The translations under genes and the position numbers were made by a program. Shown here one piece after another: positions 22,353 to 33,307 of a DNA stretch of 64,000 bases. Below the pieces are notes generated by a model. The model was not told where the DNA came from. It ran no database searches and saw only the letters and a program-made list of their open reading frames with translations. This DNA comes from Callorhinus ursinus (taxonomy: Eukaryota > Chordata > Mammalia > Carnivora > Otariidae): NCBI RefSeq assembly GCF_003265705.1, contig NW_020313005.1:16498109-16562108 (forward strand), read 5' to 3'. Numbering within the stretch: position 1 is the first letter of the stretch; every line of letters begins with the position of its first letter.

Positions 22353-22925
22353 TTTGCCACTTGAAGTGTGATTAGAAATGTGTACAATGGAATATTACTC
22401 AGCCATCAGAGAGGATGAATACCCAACTTTTACATCAACATGGTTGGGACTGGAGGAGATGATGCTAAGTGAAATAAGTCAAGCAGAGAAAGTCAATTAT
22501 CATATGGTTTCACTTATTTGTGGAACATAAGGAATGGCACGGAGGACATTAGGAGAAGGAAGGGAAAAATGAAGGGGGGGAAATCGGAGGGAGAGATGAA
22601 CCATGAGAGACTACGGACTCTGAGAAACAAACAGGGTTTTAGAGGGGAGGGGGTGGGGGGATGGGTTAGCCCGGTGATGGGTACTAAGGAGGGCACGTAC
22701 TGCATGGAGCCCTGGGTGTTATACGAAAACAATGGATCATGGATCACCACATCAAAAACTAGTGATGTATTGTATGGTGACTAACATAACATAATAAAAT
22801 TAAAAAAAAAAAAAAAGAAATGTGGAACCTTGGACCCCACCCTAAATCTACAGAATGAAAATCTGTATTTCAGCTACATTTCAAGTTTATTCATATATAT
22901 GTTAAAATCTGGAAAGCACTGCTCT
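22353..22925 (+). repeat. MER5-like hAT MITE split by an L1
   Basis: The left part (22353-22373) and the right part (22816-22925) form one element once the L1 and one copy of the duplication are removed. The right part reads AGAAATGTGGAACCTTGGACC, CCACCCTAAATCTACAGAATG and GGAAAGCACTGCTC, matching the MER5 class (TTAGAAATGCAGAATCTCAG..., GAGAAGCACTG). It is a non-autonomous hAT-Charlie relic. Confidence 0.7.
22383..22815 (+). mobile_element. Carnivore L1 3' end, 5'-truncated insertion
   Basis: It starts in the end of ORF2 (ACAATGGAATATTACTCAGCC, then a GGGACTGGAGGAGATGATGC section) and runs through a 3' UTR with the G-rich tract at 22644-22665 to TAACATAACATAATAAAATT and poly-A. A 9-base target duplication AGAAATGTG at 22374-22382 and 22816-22824 bounds it. 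It is dead because only the last 0.43 kb is present. Little divergence from the carnivore consensus suggests it is one of the younger insertions here. Confidence 0.92.
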
Positions 22926-24249
22926 ATATAACACAAGTTCTCATCCCCCTCTATACGTAGAACATTTAAGCTCTTATTGTCCTGTTGAACTGGGTTATTG
23001 AGAGGATATTTGGTCAGGCAAATTGCTTCTGTTGGGCACCAAGTTTTCATTTTGCCTTCTCATCACTCCCAGGAACTGATGCTGTTCTTTGGACCTGCAT
23101 CTATGTCTACATTTCTAGAATCACAAAATCTCCAAGGTCAAGATGTCACTGCCTGCAAGGGGTAGAAGGTACAGAGAATCCTGGGGTGGAAAGGAAGAAA
23201 GGGAAGTGTTTTTAAGTGGCACAGTCTGTTCAAATTACTGTGCTGATGAGGCAGGGAAGAACAGAGAACTAGGAATTTGTGAATCCAGGCTATTAACTGG
23301 GTTTCATGGGGAGTTGTCAAAGCCTGGAGAATTGGCTTCATCTGAAAGTATATGGGGTTAGATGCATTCCTAAATTCACAGGGCCAGATCGACTTGTTGG
23401 AGGTTTTATGTAAAGCAGACTTTATTTGAGAGCAGTATTGTCAGTTTATTTCTGTCACCACCACATTTGAGGACCCAGACACATATCTTTAACAAACAAC
23501 AGCCCATTGGTCTCAATTTGGTGTGTGGATGAAAGAATGACTGAATGCAAAGTGATGTAATGATGCTGGATTTTTCCCTATGTGCATATTTTCTTATGTG
23601 AATTCTGCCCACTCCCCCAGGCCTACTATTCTGCCTGCCACAGAATCGCTTATCAAAATTTCTGAGAATGTGGGGCACAATTCAAAAAAGTCATCAAAGT
23701 GATTTTGATAAATCCCTAGGAAGGCCATGCTTGCCAAGAATTTCTTAAAAATTGATGATTTAAGGTGAAAGGTCTCATTGTAAGCCATGGAGGCTTTTAC
23801 AGGCCTGATGATTCTCTTGCCTTGATGATTCAGAATGCTGATAAGCTGGGTTGCTCATTCTAGTGCCCATACCCACAGGAAGGAGAAAAGTACTTTGTAT
23901 TGGAGTAGGCTCCAGGTAAGGAATTGTTGAAAGAAAAATACACAAATGAGTGTGAACTATTATATTTCTCCTATATTGAAGCCACAGGCTTCTAAGAAAA
24001 CACACATTTAAATAGCCTCAGGGAGCAGGAGAAGGAGAGGGAGCACTTCCCTTGCTCATTCATATTGGCTTGTGAGGAAGTATCTCCACAGACTGCAGTC
24101 TGGCTCCTGTGCTCTGTCCCGTTCTTCCTGAGGCTCTCTGCTTATTTCCAGCAGCATGTCCTTGGGCCGCTGTTGGACTGGATGCAAAGAACTTTATTAG
24201 CTTTCCCTTCACACCCTGACAGGTGCAATCACTCTTGTAGGTTTTAATT
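22926..24249. other. Unassigned non-coding DNA (about 1.3 kb)
   Basis: No exon or named repeat is recognised. Overlapping short open frames at 22985-23361 and 23406-24005 on both strands have no recognisable domains. Confidence 0.4.
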
Positions 24250-25285
24250 AAAATGTTTAATTAAGCACAGTTCTAGTAGCAGAAAGTTAACTTTCATCCT
24301 GGCGAAGTCCCCAGGCTTGGAGTTGAAAGAGGAGAAAGAGAATGGAAGAGGTGCAGCAGAAACTTTTACAGTTTTCCATCAGCTAAAAAATATACCATGA
24401 TGAAGTGAGGAGAGACATTTAATTGTTTTTCTACGTTAGACGGTTTTCAGGTGAAACCAGGAAGAACTGAATCTTGGCTTCAATATTCTTCTATCCCTAC
24501 TTAATAAACCGCCCCCCCCTTGGATAGTTCTCCAGGCTCTCTGAAGTTCTTCAAGTCCCCCTACAACATCTTATCAATTCTATACAACATTACATATTCT
24601 CTAATTTTCCCCAGCAATCACTGTCTGGTCCACACCCACTGTCTCCCCGCAACTTGCCCATCCTATGTCCTTTCCTCAGGCCCCTGCCTCTAATGAAGGT
24701 CAATGGCTTGGCTGTGTTTACTAGCCTGAGTGGCGGTGCTTTCAAGTCATACCTTGATCTTAGTGACAAGAAGCCTTGCAGATTTTCCAAGATAAAGAAA
24801 AGGATTTCCGTCTTAAGGGGAAATACTTTTGATCAAAAATAGCCTTTTGGTACTCCTCAAATCAATTCAAATTTACTAGTTTTAGAGTGGTGTGTCTTGT
24901 ACGTCGTAGTCACTCAATAAAGAGACTGCCCAGACTCTATTCCCCTTCCAGGCATGCTCTCCTTGCTACTTGACACCCATCTCATTTACCTCCTTTCCTT
25001 TCCAAAATCAAGGCTGAAGCAACCACAAACACAAACAGCAAACTATACCGAGAAACTTTATTAGGGTTATGAAGAGTAGATAGAGCCATAAATGTGCTGT
25101 TTTCTTCCCTTGTCTTATAAACTGGGCTGGTGGTAATGAGATAACTTCTCTTTTTTTAGGAAATAGTTTTCACATAAAACCTCCCAACATAGGGTCCCAT
25201 AATATAATGAAACGACATCATGATGTTAAAGATGAAGATAAAGGTGTTGCTAGATACTTCCACATCCATCTCTAAAGTGCTCTAT
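24250..25285. other. Unassigned non-coding DNA
   Basis: No gene is recognised. It starts with an AT-rich block, AATTAAAATGTTTAATTAAGC near 24246, that contains homeodomain-like TTAATTA sites. A C-run lies near 24511-24518. Confidence 0.4.
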
Positions 25286-25289
25286 ATCC

Positions 25290-25710
25290 TCAATGTTGAC
25301 CTCGATGAACCCTATCAACATGCTGTCTTACTCTCTGGTTTCCAATTGATTTGGCCAATGAAGAGCACTGGCAGGAATTAGGAGGGTGAGGGTAAGGTTT
25401 AGGTATTGACTCTTCTGATTCCTCCTTCAGCTGAATCACAGCTCCTCTTACATGGGCATTTCCAATAATTCTTTCTTTCTAGGTCACTGTTCCAGTAACT
25501 ATTTCTATGTCAGGTCTAGGGGTGGTAACAGTGCTTTGAGTTACTTGTTCAAGGATCCTGCATTTCTTACACACTGAGATTTCCTTACAACCCACCTTTG
25601 CTTTGTAGCTAGTGCTTTCAATTCCTCACCTTAAATTAGCCCATTTGAATATACCCTTTATTTCTTCCTGGAGCCCTGACTGATTCAGTGGTAAAAGGAT
25701 AGATCTGGAG
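25290..25710 (+). repeat. Interspersed mammalian repeat, family not named
   Basis: It contains GGCCAATGAAGAGCACTGGC near 25354, GGTCTAGGGGTGGTAACAGTGC near 25513 and ends GGAGCCCTGACTGATTCAG near 25671. I recognise these as blocks of a common old mammalian repeat but cannot name it reliably. A possible opposite-strand relative lies at 55720-56240. Confidence 0.45.
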
Positions 25711-25918
25711 GGACGGGTCAGTAAGTGGTTACTTTGATGAAATCAAGGCCAGGGCTGATAAGCATTTTCTGATTGTTGCTGTGTAAGGAAAAGCCTTTTC
25801 CTTCCTTAACTTTGTCTTACATAAGCATTGGTGAAGTCTACTTAAAGACAACACAAGAAGGTTACAGTAAATGTAGAGGTATACCCTTCTATTATTTTCT
25901 ACCACAAGCAGCATTCCT

Positions 25919-26005
25919 CATTAATAAATTGGGATAATAATACCTGTCCACTCTACCTCTCAGGTTTGTTGTGAGAATAGCATGAAATAATGTCTGTGGG
26001 CACTC
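25919..26005 (+). repeat. MIR fragment (3' half)
   Basis: AATTGGGATAATAATACCTGTCC, then CTCAGGTTTGTTGTGAGAATAG and CATGAAATAATGTCTGTGGGC match the MIR region after the core. Confidence 0.75.
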
Positions 26006-26914
26006 CAAGTTTCTGAACAAGCTATCAAGGTGCTTCTAGACTGAGAGGTGAAAGGGCCCAGAATAAAGGAATGATGTGAGACCAAAGCAAGGGAGATTTC
26101 CTCTCAAGTGAGAGCCAGCTAGGCATTGTAAGCTGTATTCTGCCCCAAGTATTTCTTTCCTGTCACCTCTGGCCGCTACTTTCCTCTCTTGGCCTGGATC
26201 CCTTGTCTTAGGAGGATGCATTCTAGGACTGTGCTGTCATGACTTAGGATGCATTCAGAGAGCGACTGTTTTTTTTTATTTTTTCATCAAAACACTTGTC
26301 AGCAAACCATTCCTTAAAAAGAGTAGTTAGGGTTAAGGAGTGGGTATGAACCTTTACCAAAAACTCAGATATGAAATATCACATATACTTAAAAATGTTT
26401 TTTTAAAATAATACTAAATACAAGTTTGAGACTGTATCCTCCCAAGTTGACAGGAAAATCAATCACAGTCTTTTCCAACCCATCCTCTCTACCTCTGCCC
26501 TCCATTCCCATTTGTCCAAAGGTCTCTGAAGTCTCAAGAAGAACTCTCTACCATGTACTTTCCCCTTCATACTACTGAGGCACCCATTGTCCATGTCCTC
26601 CAATGTCTTTGAAGTCCACTGGTCTTGTTGCTGCCATGCTAAGCTTTGCAAATGAAAGTCTTTGCCTAGGCTCCAAGCACCCCTTTGGCCTACCTGAACT
26701 TCATCCACTTCCTCTCTGATATCCATCTAATTCTGAAGGTTTCTGTAACGGGACTCCTCAGCCACAGGTCTAACTACCTGAGAAGTTCAAAGACATCTAT
26801 CTGTCCTCTTGGTAGGCTTGAGGAGATCTGCTACCTCCTTTCCTGTTCCTATTTCTCTCTTTTCCATTGCCTTCCCCCTCTCTCTTCTTGATACTCCATG
26901 AGCTTAGGCCTTTA
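26006..26914. other. Unassigned non-coding DNA
   Basis: No feature is recognised. The 26460-26890 part is pyrimidine-rich and could be a very decayed LINE, but no consensus blocks are clear enough to call. Confidence 0.4.
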
Positions 26915-27116
26915 TTTATTTATTTTTAAAGATTTTATTTATTTGACAGAGAGAGAGAGAGAAAGCACAAGCAGGGGAAGTAGCAGGCAGAGGAAGAGAG
27001 AAAAGCAGGCCCCACATGGAGCAGGGAGCCCAATGTGGGGCTCAATCCCAGGACCCTGGGATCATGGTCTGAGCTAAAGGCAGATACTTAACCAACTGAG
27101 CCATCCAGGCAACCCA
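26915..27116 (-). repeat. CAN-SINE
   Basis: Reverse copy: TTTATTTTTAAAGATTTTATTTATTTGACAGAG tail side, GA-rich body, head ending GAGCCATCCAGGCAACCC. A perfect 14-base target duplication AGCTTAGGCCTTTA (26901-26914 and 27117-27130) sets both ends, which suggests a fairly recent insertion. Confidence 0.95.
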
Positions 27117-27130
27117 AGCTTAGGCCTTTA

Positions 27131-28224
27131 AAAAGGAAAGACAAGAAGTTCTCCTTGAATCTTTTGACGCAACACACAAACCTCCCCCTTAAGCAAGTAG
27201 GCAGAATTTGTTTCCTTCTTGGAATACAGGTAAGAAAAAATATGGAGAGAACAATACTGCAAAACATCTTGCCACAATTGTTTTCTGCAAGCGGCTTGTC
27301 TTCAACCAAGGAAGTTAAAAATGCAGGGATATTTGGGGAAGAATGAAAAGCACTGGGGTAACTTTTGGGGACCATGCCTGATTTTGATGCCTCTCTTTTG
27401 GTGTAGGTCACTGGGGTGGGTGGTTCTATAGTTTCTAAGAGTTAAATGTGACTCTTCTAAATGACTTATTTACAGGCCCAGGAAAGTTCTTCCTTTCAGA
27501 AAAGGATCAGAATGTAAAACATCTCTCCAAATGATGCTTTCTGCTTTAGGGTTTATTTAAAATATATTTCTTCTTTAAAGCCCATTTGGAGACTTGCTAT
27601 TGCTTGCTTTGTCTCCCAGCAACGTCAAAAAAGCCGATGGGAATGACATTTTTTTCCCTTAACGTGTGCTTTCAGTCAAGAGGAAAAAAAAAGGCAACAA
27701 AAACCTTGCAACTTCTAAGCCAATTCCCAAAATAGACCCAGAGAAAAGAGAAACCAAAGCATGCCATGCAACACTTCTTGAGGGAGCAATTATAACCTGG
27801 AGAAAAAGACACAGTGAGTGCACGGCTCCTAGAAACAGAACCTAGTGCAAAGGCATCTACCCCTCCTGTCTCCCACTAGACACAAACATATGTCATAGGA
27901 AAAGCTATGCTGGTCCAAAAAATAAATTTACTAGTATGCTAAAAAGATTATAGTATTAAAACTGTTCAAAAAATTTTGGACAATCATCAAGCCAGGCCAC
28001 CCGGAGATAGAACTGGAATCTTGATGTACTCCAACATCCATTTACTCGCATAGCTACCCAATAAGATATTGACAGCTGATTCAATGGGCAGGACTGTGTT
28101 AGCCCCCGCTGATGTGATTGGAAATATCTCTCAGTAGTTTAATAAACACTCCAGTTTGAGCTTTCATCACTTTCCTCTATGTTGTAGGGTGTGTCCCATT
28201 TGACTAGTGTAGGTTTCTGACCTC
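27131..28224. other. Unassigned non-coding DNA (about 1.1 kb)
   Basis: No named repeat, gene or RNA. The 107-codon open frame on minus (27088-27411) begins in unassigned DNA and ends inside the SINE, so it is not credible as a gene. A-rich runs lie near 27685-27695. Confidence 0.4.
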
Positions 28225-28585
28225 TACTGGTCTCATTTTTGTCCTTGAACCTTCGGTATATGCCATCCCCTCAACCTGTTGTATTCTTCTCTCCTTTCTC
28301 TTTTTTACCTTCCAGTGCATCTTTCCTTTGCCTATTACCTGACCCAATTCTGCAGGTAGATGTATGTCTTACTTGTTTGTTCTCATAGCATATAGTACTT
28401 GTTTTTATAGGATGTAATCATGATTCTGAGTTTTCTGTTTGTCTCTCCCCATTCCCCAGACTGTAAGATCCACAAGGGCAGATACTTTATTAGTTTTTCC
28501 ACCTCTGTTTTGCAGTCTCAGCATGGTGCCTTGTGCTGCCTTGTAGGCATTTGACTATTACTTATTTACAGTTTGATTAAGAAGC
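28225..28585 (+). repeat. L2 3' end
   Basis: Sense L2 3' order: TTGTCCTTGAACCTTCGG near 28240, pyrimidine-rich section, CCAGACTGTAAGATCCACAAGGGCAG near 28457 and CAGCATGGTGCCTTGTG near 28518. Confidence 0.7.
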
Positions 28586-28639
28586 TAATTCCAGTAACTA
28601 AATTCCTTGTTTTGAATAGGTTAAGGAAACATTCAGACT

Positions 28640-28815
28640 TACTACTGTCTATCAGGCCCCAGGCAACTGTCCAGGTCTCAGTTTTATCAACTGTAAATTA
28701 CGAATAATAATATCTTTTATTATTGGTAGAAAAACCCAAGGGTAAAAAATATATAAGACACCTAGTCTCTGGCACATAATAGACCCTCAATGGTAATAAT
28801 CATTATGATGCTTAG
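28640..28815 (+). repeat. MIR SINE
   Basis: GTCCAGGTCTCAGTTTTATCAACTGTAAATTA is the core. The 3' part has CACCTAGTCTCTGGCACATAATAGACCCTCAATGG, the usual MIR end. Confidence 0.8.
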
Positions 28816-29044
28816 AGCTAATGTTAAAGAAAATTTTGTTGATGTTGTTTGACTTCTTCATTCCCCATGGGAAACTAGGTGCTTTTAGTTTCAATTTACA
28901 GAGTAAATATTTTCACTGGCAATATCAACCTCTTAATACCTCACCCCAAAGATTTTTCTAAATTCTCTAATCATATCATTATTTCCTCTAACAAGTTTTA
29001 TAAACTTACAACTTAGCCACAAATTGCTCTGGGATAAGAATTGG

Positions 29045-29152
29045 AAATTCAGAGCTCAGGCTCTGGAGTCACAGCCCCTGGAATTGACTTCTGGCAAGCT
29101 GTCATAGTTCTTTGTGCCTCAGTGTCCTCATCTGTGAAATGACATATTGATT
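29045..29152 (+). repeat. MIR fragment (5' half and core)
   Basis: CAGAGCTCAGGCTCTGGAGTCA near 29050 and GTGCCTCAGTGTCCTCATCTGTGAAATG near 29114 are the MIR 5' head and core. Confidence 0.85.
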
Positions 29153-29620
29153 GGTTCTTCTGGGAAGAGACCCCTGCTCTGAAGAGTTACCACTTCCTTC
29201 CTTTAACGATCCACATTTGTCCTTAAAACTTTCTGTTCTTTATTCAGGCACATATGAGTGGCTGCTTTTTTCCAGGTGTTCCAGAGACATGCAGGAGTCC
29301 TAGTAGCTAAGTATGGCCAAACATCAAGTCTTCAACAGACAATGGGCAATGGTTGGTGAAGATATATTTGACATTATTCGATCACCAGAGAGATGAATGA
29401 AGTAAACTTTTCAGTTTTCAGGCCCTGTGATTATATTCTAAGACACCAAATTGCTAGGCACACAGCAAGTGCCTGGCTCCTAGAAACAGGGCCCAGAATA
29501 ACATGACTTTACATGCGGGAGAGATTTTGGAGTTTATCTAGCTGAGGGTGATTTACCAGGAGCTTCAGTCCCTTGAAATCCTGGTTCAGGAGGCCTAGGG
29601 AAAGGATAAATCTCACATAA
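29153..29620. other. Unassigned non-coding DNA
   Basis: No feature is recognised. Confidence 0.4.
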
Positions 29621-29847
29621 TTTTTTAAAGATTTTATTTATTTATTTATTTATTTACTTACTTACTTACTTATTTATTTACGAGAGAGAGACAGAGAGAG
29701 CACGAGGGGAGGGCAGAGGGTAAGGTAGAGGGACAAGCAGACTCCTCACTGAGCAGGGAGCCCAATACAGGTCTCTATCCCAGGACCCCGAGACCACGAC
29801 CTGAGCTGAAGTTGGACTATTAACCAACTGAATCCCCCAGGCGCCCC
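29621..29847 (-). repeat. CAN-SINE with expanded TTTA/CTTA tail
   Basis: Reverse copy. The tail has grown into a tetranucleotide array of TTTA and CTTA units (about 29634-29681). The head ends CCCCCAGGCGCCCC. Flanks CTCACATAATTTTTTAAAG (29612-29630) and CTCAGATATTTTTTTAAAG (29847-29865) look like the target duplication, with the tail overlapping. Confidence 0.93.
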
Positions 29848-30899
29848 TCAGATATTTTTTTAAAGCTCCCCAGGTAATTCTTTTGATACCCTCTGTTGTA
29901 ATCCACTTTTCCCTTCTCTGAGGAAAGCCTCCAACCTGTAACACTTCCTTTCTCTAGGAAGCGGTTATAATTGAGAGAAAAAGAATCTGAAAGTGGTAAA
30001 CTTCCAGAATCTGTCTGGGCAATAGACCCATGTCCACATTTCTATTAGATGGCAACCCATACTGGGAAATCTTGGACATGATGGTGAAACGAAGTGATTG
30101 TAGATCCCATCACTGTACAAGGCATTGAGGATTGCAAGGAAGCATCCTTCTGTCAGCCCCACCGCTGCATGCTGGGATACATTTCCATAATCAAGCTCTC
30201 TCAAGCACAAAATGTGCATCTAATGGAATATCATTTTTCAGGGCAGAAAATTCACATGTAAGCATCAAATCTTTATTGCCTTACATCATGAAATACAGCT
30301 ATGTCTGAAGATTGATGACTCTAGTTAACCCTCTAATCCTAATTCCTTAGATAAATATTGGGCACTAATTCAAATTCTGTCTTCTGATACTAATTTTAGA
30401 TGTTGATTTCTTAAATGCTAATAGAAACCTTTCATTCTAGAATTTACCCTGCAGCTTATTCCCAATTTGAGACCCATCATTCTGAGACAGATTTGTATCA
30501 TCTTGAAGCATAAGGTGGAGGGGTTTGACCTCAGACCTAGAGGGTAGAAATAGACTGCCTAGCAGTCCAAAGATGAATGAAGGTCATCAAGACAAAACCA
30601 CAATGTGGCTTCCATATCAGAGTTGGGTGGAAGGTTTGGAAAATTGTGGCTGGAAAACCAGACTTTTCCAGGTTGTCTTTCATAAGGTGATCACTGATGT
30701 ATTTATTTCTCTAATTAATGAACTTCACATGTTAACCTCCACGCTACTCTGTAATTGCAATTAAGATTTCAAAAAATCACTTAAGCATACGTTTCCTCCA
30801 CTCCTGACTCTATTCCAGTTGGATGGCCAGCTCACTGTGCTGATTTCACAAAGATAGTGCCAGTCTCCTGACCTCTGAATTTACAATTAATTATTGCAT
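29848..30899. other. Unassigned non-coding DNA
   Basis: No gene or named repeat. The 84-codon minus frame at 29965-30219 has no recognisable domain. Confidence 0.4.
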
Positions 30900-31135
30900 T
30901 CAGCACCCAAATTACCCCCAGCCTCCATGTGCCTGGCTTTATCTCTCTGCACACACAAGCCTGGCTTTTAATTAAAGGCCCTCCAAATTAAATGAAAACA
31001 AATTCAATTATTACATCTCATTGGAACAGCTCACAGCATATCCTGACAGCATTTATCCAATGGACAACTCAGGGAGAGCTCCGCTCCCACAACTGAAATT
31101 AATGTGCCCAGTAAATGATTTTTCTTATCATTGCT
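30900..31135. promoter_or_regulatory. Candidate conserved non-coding element
   Basis: A repeat-free block carrying clustered homeodomain-like cores: TTTTAATTAAAGG near 30967, CCAAATTAAATG near 30985, CAATTATTACATC near 31004 and GAAATTAATGTG near 31096. Flanking DNA shows no repeat. Function is inferred only from motif density and needs conservation data. Confidence 0.3.
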
Positions 31136-31469
31136 TGAACAGGTTTTTTGCCATTGGGTCAGCCTTAGCTGTGGTCTTTGCTGTCTCTGAAGCAACTAGG
31201 TTTAATACTATTTCTCTTTTCTTGATCTTTTCTAATCTCTACCCAGCTCTTATTCAGTCTGCATGGAAAAAGAATGGCCTCATGTTCTGCTTCCTCTGAG
31301 GCTAGAAGATAATTACCCTCCAATCTCTGCAGGTTCAGAGGTGCAGCTCAAAGATGCACCCCTTAAATTTAGATCCTTACGCACAGCCCTTGGGAATATA
31401 CAAGGGACTGGGTATATGTTTCCTGCTCTCTGTGCTGCTCAAAGTTGAAAAGAATGTGCACTGAATTGA
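31136..31469. other. Unassigned non-coding DNA
   Basis: A 92-codon plus frame (31021-31299) overlaps this stretch and the candidate element. It has no recognisable domain and I do not call it a gene. Confidence 0.35.
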
Positions 31470-31501
31470 GATTATTGTTATGATAGATCATAACAATAAT
31501 C
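31470..31501. repeat. Perfect 14-bp inverted repeat
   Basis: GATTATTGTTATGA (31470-31483) and TCATAACAATAATC (31488-31501) are exact reverse complements separated by TAGA. It could form a short hairpin. Confidence 0.95.
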
Positions 31502-31504
31502 ATA

Positions 31505-31680
31505 ATAATACATGTTTACTGAGGACTATAATGTGCCAGGCAGTACAAACAGCTCAAGATTAGACACAGTCCCTACCCAGTGGGCCTGTTATATAAATAG
31601 GAAGCAAGGCAAGACCCAAACAAAGGGAGCAATAGAAATGAACTGAAGAGGGAGTTGAGAAGGGAGGAGACAAGATTTCT
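31505..31680 (-). repeat. L2 fragment, antisense
   Basis: TTTACTGAGGACTATAATGTGCCAGGCAG and ACACAGTCCCTACCCAG near 31564 match the complement of the L2 3' end. Confidence 0.65.
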
Positions 31681-32729
31681 TTTGATCACTGAAGGCCGAA
31701 TCTATCTCGCCTGGGCTACTTCACTTAGATGCACTTTCTGCAGTTTTCCTTTAGGTATGAAGCTCTTCAGCTAAATGGCAGGTTGGGACTAGGATTGGAG
31801 GATTTGTAAGAAGAAGAGCATTATTAGGCACAGAGGCAGAAAACGATCTTTTCACCTCTGCAGGAAATGAGGTAGTCTGATCTGGGAGAGGCTTGTTTGG
31901 GTATGGGTACAGAACAGATGCTGTTGTTCCTGCCAGGGGCCCAAGGCAGCGCATGGCCAACATCATCACCCTGCTTCCCCAGGCACAAGGGCCAGACCAT
32001 GCAGAGAAGACACAAGTTAGGAGAAATGCTGGAAGTAGAATTCAGTGGATTTGCGTGGAGACGGGAGTTCCCAGGTCTTGCAGCTGAGGGTATCATTTTC
32101 TTTATGTTGACTGTATTTGTCTCATATCCCATGATAAGGAAGACCCAAATGTTGATAGGAATGGAAAGAAAACATGTAGATCATAACAACTTCCTAATCC
32201 ACTCACAACCCAGTAGGCAGGGAAAAGCAAAGCAGGAGAAAGAAGGGTGGGCAAAGGAGAGGGAGCTGCAATCTGAAGCCTGAGGCTTCCAGACAGGCTG
32301 CCCTGGTATTTCATGTGCCCTGAAACACAGCCACACTCCTCAGAGAAATGGGTTTGCCCGGAGAGCCCTGCTGAGTATGTGAAACTCCTGGAGAGGGGAC
32401 ATCGTGTCCCTTGCTTAGCACACACAGGTGTCACTAATCTCTCCTGGGGATGTCAAGCAGCTGGGAGAGCAAAGTCTTTGGGGGGACAAGAGGGCTCATG
32501 CTCTATCATCTTTTTTACATCCTTGATTGAACAAAATCCTTAATAGGCACTTTTCCTGAGTGTGCAATGGAGAAGCATTGCAAGAGCCCGTTTGGGATGG
32601 ATACAGGGAAATGGAAGAACACCTCAAGGTATTTGTAATATAATTGGGTGTAGAAAATATACATTCATACAAGAATTCTAAAATGTCAAGTTCCATTTTT
32701 CCGTGATGATTCCCATAATTTCTGCATAT
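31681..32729. other. Unassigned non-coding DNA, several overlapping open frames
   Basis: Open frames of 128 codons (+, 31897-32283), 102 (-, 31824-32132) and 110 (-, 32102-32434) overlap. No domain, signal peptide or family is recognisable in any, and simultaneous openness on both strands argues against coding. No named repeat. Confidence 0.4.
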
Positions 32730-32955
32730 GTTTACAATTCATCTTAACACTGTGTATTGCTATTATTTGTTTATATCTTATTATTCTGCTCTAGACTAAA
32801 TTTTATCAGGGCAAGGTCTGCATTTTTGTGGGATTTTTGTTTTTGTTTTTTTAATTTGTTTGTTTGTTTGTTTGTTGTATCTACAAAAATTAGTACTGCC
32901 TCTGGCATTTGGCAATTTTGTTTACCTTTGAACTGAATAAAGTAATAGTCTAGCT
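32730..32955 (+). repeat. L2 3' end with a TTTG run
   Basis: CTGCTCTAGACTAAATTTTATCAGGGCAAGG near 32788 and GGCATTTGGCAATTTTG near 32903 match the L2 3' UTR. A (TTTG)n run at about 32857-32876 has grown inside it. Confidence 0.6.
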
Positions 32956-33084
32956 CCAATGCTTCCAAACAGGGCAATATCAGCCTCCTCTGGTCTCCTG
33001 TGACATTTTGTTTGTTTCTTTTATCATTTTTAATGAATCAGGCTCATCACATCTATAGGTTGTAAGAGATACCATAGAAAAGGG

Positions 33085-33292
33085 TTAAGAGGTCAAACAT
33101 CAAAACCAGGTTGCATGACCTTAGACAAATTTCTTCATCTTTCTGGTGTTTCCTGTTTACAAAATGAATAGGATGATGATAATATTTACTTTATAGACTT
33201 ATAATGAGGATTACTTGAGTAACACACGAACTGTAGCAGTGCTTGGTACATGGTGAGCGTTACATAAGTGTTAGCTCTTCCTATTATTAAAA
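33085..33292 (+). repeat. MIR SINE
   Basis: GCATGACCTTAGACAAATTTCTTCATC core, GTTTACAAAATGAATAGGATGATGA, then GCAGTGCTTGGTACATGGTGAGCG near the end. Nearly full length. Confidence 0.85.
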
Positions 33293-33307
33293 TCCTAGAG
33301 GGTGCTT

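Noticed and set aside
31824..32434. Three overlapping 102-128-codon open frames
   Set aside because: Openness on both strands at once, no recognisable domain and no splice context.
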